DNA of 64,000 nucleotides from CAVWNR01 sp963756525 (GCA_963756525.1 CAVWNR010000001.1:1116001-1180000); one strand, 5' to 3'. Numbered from the stretch's first letter, positions 1 to 8,916 are shown. Made by a program: numbers and translations. Notes: generated from the sequence alone by a model not told the origin.

Positions 1-877
1 CGGCGGCGAACAGCTCGGCGGCCCGCTCGTAGCTGTGCAGCACGGCCATCGACCCGGTGATCGTGATTTCCTTGTTGTAGATCCGGTAGGGATCGATCGT
101 GGCGCGTGCGGCGTAGTTCGCGACCCCGAACTGCAGGAACGTGCCCGCCGGGCCGACCCGGTCGAGCCCGTCCTGGATGGCGCGCTCGTTGCCGGTGGCG
201 TCCACCACCAGCTCCCAGCCGTAGGGCCGGTCGATCTCGTCGGCGGAGGTGACCGCGCTGCTGCAGCCGAGCCGGCGCGCCACCGTGAGGCGATCGGCGT
301 TCACGTCGATGACGTCCACGCTGACCGCTCCGGTGCGCTTGGCCAGCTCGAGCATCATCAGCCCCATCGTGCCGGCACCGTAGATCAGCACGTGCGAACC
401 CAGTTGGCTGCGCAACACGTCGTACCCACGTACCGCGCAGGACAGCGGCTCGATGAGCGTCGCGTCGGCGACCTCGACGTGGTCCGGCAGCCGCACGCAG
501 TTGGCCGCGGGTGCAGCGACGTACTCCGCGGCGCCGCCGGCGGTGGTGACGCCGATCGCACGCCACCGCAGGCAGAGGTTGTTGTGCCCGATGCGGCAGT
601 AGTGGCACTCGTGGCAGTACAGCGACGGGTCGACCGCGACCCGGTCGCCTTCCCGGACGCCCAGCACGCCGGAGCCGCAGGCGACGACCGTGCCGGCGAA
701 CTCGTGCCCGGGAATGACCGGCAGGGACGGCGCAAACTCCCCCTCGGCGATGTGCAGGTCGGTACCGCATAGGCCGCAGGCGGCGACCTGCACGACGACT
801 TCACCGGCGCCGGGCGTCGGGTCGTCGACGGTCTCGACAGCGACCCCGCCGACCGACTTGACGATCGCGGCCTTCAC
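1..877 (-). CDS. Zinc-dependent alcohol/polyol dehydrogenase (partial, cut by window edge)
   Basis: Medium-chain dehydrogenase that would oxidise a sugar alcohol or secondary alcohol with NAD(P). The GTG start at 877-875 overlaps the stop of the upstream permease (GTGA). About 292 residues are visible and the C-terminus lies beyond position 1. Seen: an N-terminal GroES-like domain with catalytic zinc residues (CGLCGTD, then PGHEF), a complete structural-zinc set CHECHYC plus a further Cys seven residues on, and a Rossmann stretch (YGAGTMGLM). It is the last visible gene of the operon with the binding protein and two permeases, so its substrate is probably what the transporter imports. A sorbitol or mannitol-type polyol is my inference from the company it keeps; the family call is firm. 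Confidence 0.9.
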   Translation of the reverse strand, partial: MKAAIVKSVGGVAVETVDDPTPGAGEVVVQVAACGLCGTDLHIAEGEFAPSLPVIPGHEFAGTVVACGSGVLGVREGDRVAVDPSLYCHECHYCRIGHNNLCLRWRAIGVTTAGGAAEYVAAPAANCVRLPDHVEVADATLIEPLSCAVRGYDVLRSQLGSHVLIYGAGTMGLMMLELAKRTGAVSVDVIDVNADRLTVARRLGCSSAVTSADEIDRPYGWELVVDATGNERAIQDGLDRVGPAGTFLQFGVANYAARATIDPYRIYNKEITITGSMAVLHSYERAAELFAA

Positions 878-1755
878 TTGACCGCCCCGAGCGAGAGCCC
901 CTGCACCAGCTTGTCCTGGGCGGCGAACCCTGCCACGAGCACGGGCACCGAGACGGCGGTCGCGGCCGCGCACACCTTGGCCAGGAACAGTCCCTGGCTG
1001 GTGACGAAGCTGGTCAGGAACACCGGCGCGGTCTGCGCGGCGACGCCGGTGAGGACGCGGGCGAAGAGCAACTCGTTCCAGCTGAAGATGAAACAGATCA
1101 GCGACGTCGCGGCGATACCGGGCATCGCGATCGGGACGATGATCTTCCGCAGCTGGTAGAGCAGCCCGGCGCCGTCGATGGACGCGGCCTCGAGAATCGC
1201 CGGCGGCACTTCGGCGAGGAACGAGCGCATCATCCATACGGCGATCGGCAAATTCATCGACGTGTAGAGGATGATCAGCAAGATGATGTTGTCGAGCATG
1301 TTGACCTTCTGCGCGAACAGGTAGATCGGCAGCAGGCCCGCGACGACGGGCATCATCTTGGTGGACAGGAAGAAGAACATCACATCGGTCCACTTGCGCA
1401 CCGGGCGGATGGAGAGCGCGTATGCGGCGGGGATCGCGAGCACCAGGACAAGCAGGGTCGAGACGATGCTGGCGGTCGCCGAGTTGGCCAGGTACGGCCA
1501 CGGGCTCACCCCGGTGCCGGCCCCGAAGAAGTCGCGGTAGCCGTCGACGGTGAGCCGCGCGCCGATGCTCGGTGGGTTCGTGCTCGCGTCGGCTTCGCTG
1601 TGGAACGAGGTGAGGATCATCCACAGCACCGGGATGACGAAGATGATGCCGATGATCCAGGCCAGCAGCCCGAGCGCTACGCGGCCACCGCGGCCACGGC
1701 GGCTCCGCCCGGGCGGCGCGGGGCGCGGCATCCGTGCTGCGACGGCAGTCATCAC
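874..1755 (-). CDS. Carbohydrate ABC transporter permease, MalG/SmoG type
   Basis: Inner-membrane subunit of a sugar importer. The 293-residue protein has a basic N-terminus, a first membrane segment near residues 28-50 and about six in total, with the permease EAA loop (EAASIDGAGLLYQLRKIIVP) around 190 that docks on the ATPase. The segment with FLSTKMMPVV followed by a leucine/isoleucine-rich helix resembles polyol-transport permeases. It overlaps the upstream permease by 4 bp (stop at 1752, start at 1755) and the downstream dehydrogenase by 4 bp, so the genes are translationally coupled. No ATPase gene is visible; a shared MsiK-type ATPase encoded elsewhere is usual in actinobacteria. Confidence 0.93.
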   Translation of the reverse strand: MMTAVAARMPRPAPPGRSRRGRGGRVALGLLAWIIGIIFVIPVLWMILTSFHSEADASTNPPSIGARLTVDGYRDFFGAGTGVSPWPYLANSATASIVSTLLVLVLAIPAAYALSIRPVRKWTDVMFFFLSTKMMPVVAGLLPIYLFAQKVNMLDNIILLIILYTSMNLPIAVWMMRSFLAEVPPAILEAASIDGAGLLYQLRKIIVPIAMPGIAATSLICFIFSWNELLFARVLTGVAAQTAPVFLTSFVTSQGLFLAKVCAAATAVSVPVLVAGFAAQDKLVQGLSLGAVK

Positions 1756-2726
1756 GAAACCCCCTGACGGAACAGCGAGGAGACGACGCGCAGTGCGAAC
1801 GTCGCGATGATCAGCGACCCGGCGACGACCACCACGCCCTGCGCGGAGGCCAGTCCGTAGTCATGTGCGCTGTAGAACGTTTGATAGATCGTGTACGGGA
1901 GGTTGGCGGTGCCAAGGCCTCCGGAGGTGAGGACGAAAACCGAGTCGAAGTTCTGCACGATGTAGATGCCGCCGAGCAGCGCGCCGAGCTCCATGTACTG
2001 GCGCATGTGCGGCAGCGTCAGGTGAACGAACATCTGCCACGGGCCGGCGCCGTCCACCCGGGCCGCCTCGATGGCCTCCGCGTCACGTGACTGCAGGCCG
2101 GCGAGCAGGATCAGCATCATGAACGGCGTCCACTGCCAGACCAGCTGCGCCTCGACCATGATCTTGGGATGCGCGGTGATCCAATCCGGCTGCGGCGCGT
2201 GGCCGCCGAAAAGGTTCCAGATCGCGGTGAGCGTGCCGTTGAGCAAACCGTAGCTGGGGTTGTAGATGCCGTGCTTGAACAGCAGCGCGGCCGCGACCGG
2301 CACGATCAGGAACGGTGTGATCATCAGCGTGCGAACCACGCCGCGACCGAAGAACGCGCGGTCGAGCAGCAGCGCGACACCGAGGCCGATCGCCAGGCTC
2401 ACCAGCACAACAACAACGGTCAGCACGATCGTGAAGATCACCGACGAGCGGAGCGCGGGGTCGGTGAAGACCTTCTCGTAGTTGCCGAAACCCGCCCAGC
2501 CCTTGGTCTGCGGGGAGAGCGCGTTCCAGTGAGCGAACGAAATGATCAGCGTCGCGACGAACGGCAGCTGGGTAACGATGATCAGGAAGATCAGGCCGGG
2601 GAGCAGCGGCGCGCGCCGCACCCATCGCTCGCGCGCGGTGGTCGCCAGCAGGTGCGGCGGTGCCGCCGGCCCGCGCCGCGCACGCTTCGTCCCCGCCCGG
2701 TCCTTGGTGGTCAGCTGGGTCACCAT
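1752..2726 (-). CDS. Carbohydrate ABC transporter permease, MalF/UgpA type
   Basis: Partner permease of the importer, about 324 residues from the ATG at 2726. I chose this start because AAGTGAGG lies just upstream and it leaves a 10-bp gap after the binding-protein stop; the longer reading from 2765 would overlap that gene. It has a basic cytoplasmic N-terminus, six to seven hydrophobic segments and the EAA loop (EAIEAARVDGAGPWQMFVHL) in the C-terminal third. Its order after the solute-binding protein and before the MalG-type permease is standard for CUT1 importers. Confidence 0.92.
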   Translation of the reverse strand: MVTQLTTKDRAGTKRARRGPAAPPHLLATTARERWVRRAPLLPGLIFLIIVTQLPFVATLIISFAHWNALSPQTKGWAGFGNYEKVFTDPALRSSVIFTIVLTVVVVLVSLAIGLGVALLLDRAFFGRGVVRTLMITPFLIVPVAAALLFKHGIYNPSYGLLNGTLTAIWNLFGGHAPQPDWITAHPKIMVEAQLVWQWTPFMMLILLAGLQSRDAEAIEAARVDGAGPWQMFVHLTLPHMRQYMELGALLGGIYIVQNFDSVFVLTSGGLGTANLPYTIYQTFYSAHDYGLASAQGVVVVAGSLIIATFALRVVSSLFRQGVS

Positions 2727-2736
2727 GCGGCGCGCC

Positions 2737-4098
2737 TCACTTCCGGTACTCCTTGCCGACGGCACTGGCGAGCTGCTGTCCCTGTTTCAGTGCGCTGGCT
2801 ACGGACTGCTGGCCGGCGATCGCGGAGCTGATGTCCTGCGAGACCTTGGTGCCGAAGTCGGTGAACTCCGGGATGTCGACGAACTGGATGCCGATAGTGG
2901 GCCGGGGCTGCACGCCCGGCGAGGTGGGGTTGGCGCTCTGGATCGCCTCCAGCGTCGGCTTGGCGAAGGCGCTCGCGACCTTCAGGTAGTCCGGGTTCGC
3001 GTAAGTCGAGGCGCGCTTGCCGGCCGGCACCCGCGCCCAGCCCAGCTTCTGCCCGACCAGATCCTCGTACTGCTTGCTGGACGCCCACGAGACGAACTTC
3101 CAGGCATTGTCGTGGTGGCTGCTCGCCTTCTCGATGGCCCACGACCAGGCGTAGAGCCAACCCGACGTCTTCGTCAGGTTCACCGGCGCCTGGACGTAAC
3201 CGATCTTGCCGGCGACCGGGGACCCCTGTGCCTCCAGCGAGCCGGCGGCCGACGTGGCGTCATACCACATCGCGACCTTGCCCTGCTCGAGGTCGGTGAG
3301 GCACTCGGTGAATCCGGACTGGGCCGCCCCGATCTCGCCGTGCGCCTGCACCAGGTTGACGTAGAAGTCGGTCGCCTTGGTGAACCCCGGCCCGTCCACG
3401 TGCGCGTTCCAGTCCTTGTCGAACCAGGTGCCGCCGAAGGTGTTGACGACCGTCGTCAGCGGCGCGAGCACCTGTCCCCAACCGGGCTGGCCGCGCAGGC
3501 AGATGCCTTTCATGCCCGGCCGTGCGCCGTCGACCTTCGCGGCCAGGGCGGCCACCTGCTGCCAGGTCGGGTGCGCGGGCACGGTGAGCCCCTTCGCGGC
3601 GAAGATATCCTTGCGGTACATCAGGAACGACGACTCGCCGTAGAACGGTTCGCCGTAGACCTTGCCGTCGGAGCCGGTGAGGCTCGCCGCGATCGGCTTG
3701 AGGATGTCCGCCTGGTCGAAGGCCGGATCCTTCGCCAGGTAGGAGTTCAGCGGCGTGAGCCACCCGTTCTTCGAGTAGAACGGGATCTCGAAGTTCGACA
3801 GCGTCGCCACGTCGTACTGGTGCGCCTGGCTGGAGAACTCCTGGCTCGCCTTGTCGCGCAGGTCGTCCTCGGGGAGCACCGTGAACTTCACCTTGATCCC
3901 GGTCTGCGCGGTGAACGTGCCGGCCAGGCTCTGCAGATCCACCATCTGCGGGTTGTTCACCATCAATACGCGCAGCGTGTCCTGCCCACCCCCGCCGGCC
4001 CAGCCGATCGCACCGCAGGCGGTGAGCCCGCAAGCCAGCAGGGGTGCGGCGAGGGCAGCGATGAACTGCCGGGTCCGGCCGGCGCTGTAGCGTCGCAC
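2737..4098 (-). CDS. Extracellular sugar/polyol-binding lipoprotein of ABC transporter
   Basis: Family 1 solute-binding protein of 453 residues that captures the substrate outside the membrane and delivers it to the two permeases. The N-terminus is a lipoprotein signal: basic MRRYSAGRTR, a hydrophobic core, then lipobox LTAC with the lipidated Cys at residue 28. The mature part begins with a beta strand (TLRVLMVNN) and carries the usual SBP_bac_1 features, including GEPFYGESSFLMYRKD and KFVSWASS. It is the first gene of the operon, facing the SorC regulator across a 158-bp gap that contains operators. The ligand cannot be read from sequence; a polyol is suggested by the dehydrogenase and regulator. 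Confidence 0.93.
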   Translation of the reverse strand: MRRYSAGRTRQFIAALAAPLLACGLTACGAIGWAGGGGQDTLRVLMVNNPQMVDLQSLAGTFTAQTGIKVKFTVLPEDDLRDKASQEFSSQAHQYDVATLSNFEIPFYSKNGWLTPLNSYLAKDPAFDQADILKPIAASLTGSDGKVYGEPFYGESSFLMYRKDIFAAKGLTVPAHPTWQQVAALAAKVDGARPGMKGICLRGQPGWGQVLAPLTTVVNTFGGTWFDKDWNAHVDGPGFTKATDFYVNLVQAHGEIGAAQSGFTECLTDLEQGKVAMWYDATSAAGSLEAQGSPVAGKIGYVQAPVNLTKTSGWLYAWSWAIEKASSHHDNAWKFVSWASSKQYEDLVGQKLGWARVPAGKRASTYANPDYLKVASAFAKPTLEAIQSANPTSPGVQPRPTIGIQFVDIPEFTDFGTKVSQDISSAIAGQQSVASALKQGQQLASAVGKEYRK

Positions 4099-4124
4099 GG
4101 CGGCTCCTTCGGGGGTCTCCAGGC

Positions 4125-4142
4125 AGTGCTCAAATGAGCACT
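4125..4142. promoter_or_regulatory. Operator 1, inverted repeat for the SorC-type regulator
   Basis: AGTGCTCA-AA-TGAGCACT: perfect 8-bp arms around a 2-bp spacer, 27 bp upstream of the binding-protein start. Its core GCTCAAATGAGC is repeated exactly in the site at 4223-4238 beside the regulator gene. A TTGACA hexamer on the minus strand (4196-4191) could be the -35 of the transport operon, which would put this site downstream of the promoter, as for a repressor. Confidence 0.75.
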
Positions 4143-4222
4143 ACGCCGCTCGTTTCGCTATCGAACAACATCCCTTTGCTGATGGCGCGCTGTCAAGACC
4201 TCGTGCCAGAATGATGCCTGCA

Positions 4223-4238
4223 CCGCTCAAATGAGCGG
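4223..4238. promoter_or_regulatory. Operator 2, inverted repeat for the SorC-type regulator
   Basis: CCGCTCA-AA-TGAGCGG: perfect 7-bp arms and the same AA spacer, 18 bp before the regulator start and about 80 bp from operator 1. The shared 12-bp core in two places within one divergent intergenic region argues for binding by the adjacent regulator, including autoregulation. Confidence 0.75.
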
Positions 4239-4256
4239 ATGTCGAAGGAGTAGGCC

Positions 4257-5249
4257 GTGCCGCAGCGACCGACCCAGCTGGTGCTGACCGCGCGCGTCGC
4301 CCGCCGCTATTACCTCGACAACCGTTCCAAGAGCGAGATCGCGGACGAGCTGGGCATCAGCCGGTTCCGCGTGGCGCGGCTGCTGGAGGCGGCGCGCGCC
4401 AGCGGCCTGGTGCGCATCGAGATCGCCTGCCCCGGCTCGCTCGACACCGACCTCTCCGGCCGGCTGCAGTCCGCGTACGGACTGTCCCACGCGGTCGTGC
4501 TCGACATCCCTGACGACGACCAGGCAGTGCTCCGGACTCGCCTCGGCGAGGCCGCCGCCGACGTGCTGGCCGAGGTCGTCACCGCGCAGGACGTGCTGGG
4601 CCTGGCGTGGGCTCGCTCCCTCGCCGGCATCGGCGCGGCGCTGACCCGGCTCGCGCCCTGCACGGTGGTGCAACTGACCGGCGCGCTACCCCGCCCCGAC
4701 GGCAGCGACGTGCTCGACCTGGTGCGCCGGGTCGCCCGTGCCGGCGGTGGTCAGGCACACGTCTACTACGCGCCGCTTGTCGTACATGACGCCGCCACCG
4801 CCCGCACGCTGCGCCGGCAGCCCGACCTGGGTCGCGCGCTTGCGTTGATGGACCGGGTGACGATCGCCGTGGTGGGCGTGGGCCAGTGGCGCAGCGGGCT
4901 CTCCACGATCTACGACGCGTTCGAGCCGGCCGCCCGGGACCGCGCCGCCCGGCTGGGCGTCATCGGCGAGATATCCGGGGTGTTCATCGGACGCGACGGG
5001 AGAGCCGTGGCCACCCCGCTGAGCCGACGGATCATCGGCATGAGCGGCCAGCAGCTGGCCGGCTTCGGCACCGTTCTCGCCGTCGCCTACGGCGACCCGA
5101 AGGCCGACGCGGTGAGCGCCGCGCTGCGCGGTGGTCTCGTGACCGGGCTGATCACCCACGCCAGCATGGCCCGGCTGCTGCTGGCCCATGCCACGACCAC
5201 GCCCGCCCAGGACGACTTCACGGTTGCCGCCGATGCCCCCGCTCGGTGA
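4257..5249 (+). CDS. SorC/DeoR-type sugar-binding transcriptional regulator
   Basis: Transcription factor of 330 residues. An N-terminal helix-turn-helix occupies about 18-55 (SKSEIADELGISRFRVARLL) and the rest is the SorC-type sugar-phosphate-binding domain with its Rossmann-like pattern and C-terminal GLITHASMARLLL. The GTG start at 4257 follows GAAGGAG by six bases. It is divergent from the ABC transporter operon and very probably controls it through the two inverted repeats in the gap. Effectors in this family are phosphorylated sugars or polyols; which one applies here is unknown. Its 3' end overlaps the start of a degraded phosphotransferase gene. Confidence 0.92.
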   Translation: MPQRPTQLVLTARVARRYYLDNRSKSEIADELGISRFRVARLLEAARASGLVRIEIACPGSLDTDLSGRLQSAYGLSHAVVLDIPDDDQAVLRTRLGEAAADVLAEVVTAQDVLGLAWARSLAGIGAALTRLAPCTVVQLTGALPRPDGSDVLDLVRRVARAGGGQAHVYYAPLVVHDAATARTLRRQPDLGRALALMDRVTIAVVGVGQWRSGLSTIYDAFEPAARDRAARLGVIGEISGVFIGRDGRAVATPLSRRIIGMSGQQLAGFGTVLAVAYGDPKADAVSAALRGGLVTGLITHASMARLLLAHATTTPAQDDFTVAADAPAR

Positions 5250-5663
5250 GCCGGAGCGGCTGCCCGGTGGCACCGCCAACCGGGGCCGGGTGCTGCGCGT
5301 CGGGGTGACCGTGCACCGGCCGTGCGGCCCGTACAGCCCGGCGGTACATGCGCTGCTGCGCCACCTCGCGGCCGCCAACGCCGGATCGTTCCCAGATCCC
5401 GGACTGCGCTGGCAACGACCCGTCCCGACACCCTGGGCCGGGGAGCTGATCACGCACAACGACACCCATCCCGCAAACGTAATCTTCCGAGCCCGCCGGG
5501 CGGTCGCGCTGATCGACTTCGACCTTGCGGCGCCGGGCACCGCAGCCTGGGAACTCGCCGTGGCCGCCGCGCCGTCTGGCAGCGCGAGGCAGCTACCTAC
5601 CGCCGCGCGCACGACTGGCTGCTGGGCCACCAGCCGGCGCTCCTGGCTGCCGCCGCCCGCTGA
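5233..5663 (+). pseudogene. Degraded aminoglycoside phosphotransferase (APH)-family gene
   Basis: Remnant of a kinase of the APH/choline kinase fold. Frame 1 from the ATG at 5233 gives a typical N-terminus (EPERLPGGTANRGRVLRVG...PYSPAVHALLRHL), then jumps directly to the catalytic part (THNDTHPANVIFR, ALIDFDLAAPG, AAWELAVAA). The roughly 100 residues normally between them are missing. The C-terminus (REAATYRRAHDWLLGHQPAL) continues in another frame and ends at 5663. So there is at least one internal deletion and one frameshift. The catalytic HxDxxxxN motif survives but the lobe it needs does not, and I expect no activity. The reading overlaps the SorC gene by 17 bp. Confidence 0.75.
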
Positions 5664-5871
5664 GGCGGCGGTTTTCAGGGTCCGCTCGCGAGCGCCGCCG
5701 ATGACACTGTCGCGTCCCTCGATCGGGGGACGGGTTGGTCAGCCGGCAGGCGGCCCGACCGGACGACAGGCACGCGGCCCAACCACCGGCAGGCTTGGAG
5801 CTGTCGGAACCTCCGGCAGCGTCCAGCGCCGATCCCAGCGCCGAACGCAGATATCACGAAAGGAACCCGCC

Positions 5872-6027
5872 ATGACCCGCCACCCGTCTCGCCGCATCAG
5901 CGAGCGCATCACCCGCCGCATCACCGAGATCGCCGCGGACTGCAACTATGCCTCGCGCAGGTCGGTCGAGCTGAACATGCCGTGGGCGCAGCGCCACGAC
6001 CCCGCGCCCACTGCCCCGCGCCAGTAA
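5872..6027 (+). CDS. Small basic hypothetical protein
   Basis: A 51-residue ORF starting with ATG seven bases after GAAAGGA, a good ribosome-binding site that supports translation. The N-terminal half is amphipathic and arginine-rich, with the near-repeat RRISERITRRITEI, and then a single Cys in AADCNYA. I do not recognise a domain. The 208 bp before it, after the phosphotransferase remnant, show no gene. Confidence 0.5.
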   Translation: MTRHPSRRISERITRRITEIAADCNYASRRSVELNMPWAQRHDPAPTAPRQ

Positions 6028-6048
6028 CCCGGGCCGGGCGGCGAACGC

Positions 6049-6690
6049 TCAGCCGGTACGAGTGACCGCCAGCTCCTCGCCCTGCTCCGCCGGACGAGGT
6101 AGCGACATCAGCCGCATGATCGTTGCTGTGATCGCGCGGTCGAGCACGGCCAGCACTTCGTCCTGGGTCCGGCCTGGCTGGTCGTTCCAGCGGGTCAGCG
6201 CCTGCACTCGAGCCAGGCGCACCTGGGGCGCTGTTGCCAGGCTCGGGCCGTTCGTCGCCTGACCGCGCACCTCCCACATCGCCTCGTACGCTCCGTCGAT
6301 CGCCGCGCCGGCCACCGAATCGGCGGCGCCGGGGCGGGTCTGCGCGTCCGCCCGGATCAGCGCACCGACCAGGCAGACACCCGACACCTCCTCGGGCACC
6401 GGCTCGGTGGCGGCTGCCAGCCCGGTACGCAGCGTTTCGGCGCCGTCGACCGGAACCGACCACCAACCGCCCTGCACCCACCCCGCCGCGAGCTGAGCGC
6501 GGGCCGCCTCCAGCACGCCGAGCACCCGCTCCAGGTGGGCCAGCCGCTCGTGCTGCCAGCGGGCTGCCATGCGCTCCCGCCAGCGGCGCCACCAGCCGGC
6601 CCGCCGCCCGCGCACAACCTCACCGGCTGCCGCAACCGAGGCCACCTGTTCGTCGGCGCCGAGCCGGGCGCCAACCGTTTCTCGCGTCAT
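6049..6690 (-). CDS. DUF6197 family protein
   Basis: Protein of 213 residues of unknown function. The middle carries the DUF6197 pattern: a helix (ERVLGVLEAARAQL), the GWVQGGWW patch, CLVGALIRA, then WND and EVLAVLDRAI near the C-terminus. The N-terminal 40 residues are rich in Arg and Trp. I start at the ATG at 6690; a longer open frame to 7401 covers another gene's antisense and lacks family similarity. It is divergent from the small gene at 6820. Confidence 0.72.
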   Translation of the reverse strand: MTRETVGARLGADEQVASVAAAGEVVRGRRAGWWRRWRERMAARWQHERLAHLERVLGVLEAARAQLAAGWVQGGWWSVPVDGAETLRTGLAAATEPVPEEVSGVCLVGALIRADAQTRPGAADSVAGAAIDGAYEAMWEVRGQATNGPSLATAPQVRLARVQALTRWNDQPGRTQDEVLAVLDRAITATIMRLMSLPRPAEQGEELAVTRTG

Positions 6691-6819
6691 AAGTCCAGCA
6701 TCGCTCCGGATGCGCCGGCGCGCCACCCGTGCCGTGCCCGGCCGGTGCAGCCACCGGCCGGGTGCCGGAAAGCTCATGTGATGATCTCGGTAGCGATGGT
6801 CGAGCAGGAGGTCGAGACG

Positions 6820-7083
6820 ATGCCGCAGCGGGCCGGTTGGACCTATTCCGGGTCGATCGAGTTGACGAACGACCTGTCGGTGCTGGAGTCCGAGCTGCAC
6901 GCCGGCCGGGTCGCTGCCGCAGAGCAGGGCTACGACGACGAGCCGGACTCGATCGACGTCGACGAGGCGATGCTGGCCGGCGAGAACCGCGGTCTGCTCT
7001 CCGCCGCGGAGGCTGCCGACGCGGGACTGGAGTTCCGGCCGACGCATACCCGCTTCGTGATGAGCTGGCACGCGCGAAGCTGA
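6820..7083 (+). CDS. Small acidic hypothetical protein
   Basis: An 87-residue protein rich in Asp and Glu. The ATG at 6820 is chosen because AGGAGG (6806-6811) lies eight bases upstream; in-frame ATGs at 6781 and 6796 have no such site. No known domain. The sequence ends with RPTHTRFVMSWHARS, a basic aromatic tail. It faces away from the DUF6197 gene. Confidence 0.55.
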   Translation: MPQRAGWTYSGSIELTNDLSVLESELHAGRVAAAEQGYDDEPDSIDVDEAMLAGENRGLLSAAEAADAGLEFRPTHTRFVMSWHARS

Positions 7084-7105
7084 CGACCTGCCACGCCGCC
7101 CCGCG

Positions 7106-7888
7106 CTACCCCGACTCGGCGGCAGGCGGCAGCACCACACCGAAACCGGCGATCGCGAGGCGCAGCAGCACCTGCCCCGGCGCGAGCAGGTCGTCGATGC
7201 GGGCGGCCACCAGAAGTTCCAGCTCGGCCAGCCGGGTGCGGTATGCGTCCGCGCCGGCGAGGCGGGCGTGCTGCAGCTCGATCGTGTTGTGCCAGACCTT
7301 TCGCCGGGCCTCGCGGAGAAACCGGCGAGAACTGAGCCGGTCCAGGGGCGTGAGCACCTGGTCGCGAAGTGTCTTACCGCCGCCGCGTGCCAGCTCGTCA
7401 TCCTCCGCGGACACGCGCGCTGCCAGCACCGCGTCGATGCATTCGTGATCGCGCCGCCGGCGCGCCATCAGGACCGCATCGGCGAACTCGTCGTCATCGA
7501 TCACCGCCAACAGCGCCTGCGGCAGGTCGTAGTTGATGTGCGCGTTGATGCCGAGCAGCACGTGCCGCAGCGGCGGCAGCTCGGGCGCGGCGTCGAACGC
7601 GAGCCGCCACGGCCGAGGCACCCGCCGGGCGGCGAGGTCGGCGTCGTGCGCGTCCAGGTAGAGCTCGGCGAAGGCCACATCCCACGCGCGCACCCACTGC
7701 GGATCCTCGAATCGCGCGTCGTTCACGGCTTGGCCCACAGCGAGCGTGGTGCGCCGATACGTGTCGAGGAAGATCCGTCGCTGGCGGCGCTCGGGCGGCA
7801 GCGCGTCGAGGCGATCCTGCATCCGTGCGGCCACCTCGTCGATCGCGGCCGGGCCGACCGGCGGGCGGCGATCGGGTGCCGCGCTCAC
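7106..7888 (-). CDS. DUF5995 family protein
   Basis: About 260 residues, largely helical, soluble. It matches DUF5995 by the early IDEVAARMQDRLDALP helix, the FEDPQWVRAWDVAFAELYLDA segment and the hallmark LLGINAHINYDLPQAL with conserved Asn and His. Function is unknown; the HINYD motif suggests a metal or ligand site, but that is inference. The GTG at 7888 is preferred; the TTG at 7924 would extend it 12 residues with no better ribosome site. Converges with the small gene ending at 7083. Confidence 0.7.
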   Translation of the reverse strand: MSAAPDRRPPVGPAAIDEVAARMQDRLDALPPERRQRRIFLDTYRRTTLAVGQAVNDARFEDPQWVRAWDVAFAELYLDAHDADLAARRVPRPWRLAFDAAPELPPLRHVLLGINAHINYDLPQALLAVIDDDEFADAVLMARRRRDHECIDAVLAARVSAEDDELARGGGKTLRDQVLTPLDRLSSRRFLREARRKVWHNTIELQHARLAGADAYRTRLAELELLVAARIDDLLAPGQVLLRLAIAGFGVVLPPAAESG

Positions 7889-7956
7889 ACCGCGGAGTAT
7901 CCCGTCGGCGCCGGCCCACGACAAACTCGCACCGCGTCTACCAGCGGGAAGCCGGC

Positions 7957-8184
7957 GTGTCGGAGGCGAACCTCACCGACGCGCTGGCCGACCTCTACGC
8001 CTACGCTTACAGCATCGACCGGGAAACGGTCCGCGATGCCGCGGCGTACCGCGTCACCGCGATGCGGCTGTCGGACCAGTGGCTGGCGGCCGGGCGCGAC
8101 CCGGCCGATCCACTGCTGGCCGAGGAGCGCCAAAGCCTGATGGCGTCCTACACCGCCCTACGTGACGCCGTCGACCGTGGCTAG
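7957..8184 (+). CDS. Small helical hypothetical protein
   Basis: A 75-residue ORF from the GTG at 7957 with GGGAA eight to twelve bases upstream. It is acidic, predicted mostly helical (LTDALADLYAYAYSIDRETV), soluble and of no recognised family. It lies divergently from the DUF5995 gene with a 68-bp gap and runs into the frameshifted gene that follows. Confidence 0.45.
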   Translation: MSEANLTDALADLYAYAYSIDRETVRDAAAYRVTAMRLSDQWLAAGRDPADPLLAEERQSLMASYTALRDAVDRG

Positions 8185-8230
8185 CACGCGCCGGCGCTGC
8201 CCGGACTGGCCCCGCAGCTCGCGCATCCCG

Positions 8231-8916
8231 ATGCTGCGATTGGTGGTGCGCCAGCAGGGATGGTGGTTGCTCGGATGGGCGTTTCCCAACCTCGCTGCTC
8301 GGCATCACTTGGCCGAGCGGGAACGGTGGATCCGGCATGCCGACCTACCCGCGTACGGGCTGCCGGGCGAGCTGACCGTCGAGCGGCGCCTGGCCGGCAT
8401 GGCCGGTATGAGCCAGACCGATCGAGCGCAGTTTCACGCCGCAAGCCTCGGTCTGCGCCACAGTCGCTCGGACGGAGCCTGGTTGACGGTCACCGTGCAG
8501 CGGCGCGACTCCAGCCGGTCCGGTGACGATCCGCTGGCTCGCCTGGCATGGCGGCTGATGCGGTTCCCCGGCGGTGTGGTGGATATCGACGCCGGGTCGC
8601 GGTGGGCAGCGCGAACCCCCGACGAGCTATCCGAGTTGCAGCGGCAAGCCCGGGCCGAACTGCCCGCCAGCCGGTGCAGGTGTTCGTCGACGGCGCCGCG
8701 CGCCCGGGCAGCCTGCTGCGGGTCGGAGAGGAGTGGGCTGCGTACGTCCCGCTACCGGAGCAGGTCTTCGATCTTGAACTTCTCGCGCACGGATGGCCTG
8801 TCGGCCAGTTGATGGTCGGCGCGGTGCCCGACCTCACGCCGTACGTCGCCGGCGACCGTGCCGATCTCGGGCCGCTGCTGCTGCCCCGCCGCCCTCGCTT
8901 AGCAGCGAAGCCTTGA
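8231..8916 (+). pseudogene. Frameshifted hypothetical gene
   Basis: Two adjoining open frames look like one protein. The first (from ATG 8231) begins LRLVVRQQGWWLLGWAF and runs well past QRQARAEL. The second picks up at about 8660 with QPVQVFVDGAARPG and continues VGEEWAAYVPLPEQVFDLELL to the stop at 8916. The switch lies near 8655-8668 in a C-rich stretch and needs a -1 shift. Both halves have normal codon use for this genome, so either the gene was recently inactivated or there is a one-base sequence error. No known family recognised. Confidence 0.5.

Noticed and set aside
2542..4137. 531-codon open frame on the plus strand
   Set aside because: Antisense to the first sugar-binding protein, which has a signal peptide and domain matches.
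5233..5663. Antibiotic-resistance kinase
   Set aside because: The APH-like sequence lacks about 100 internal residues and changes frame, so no active enzyme is expected.
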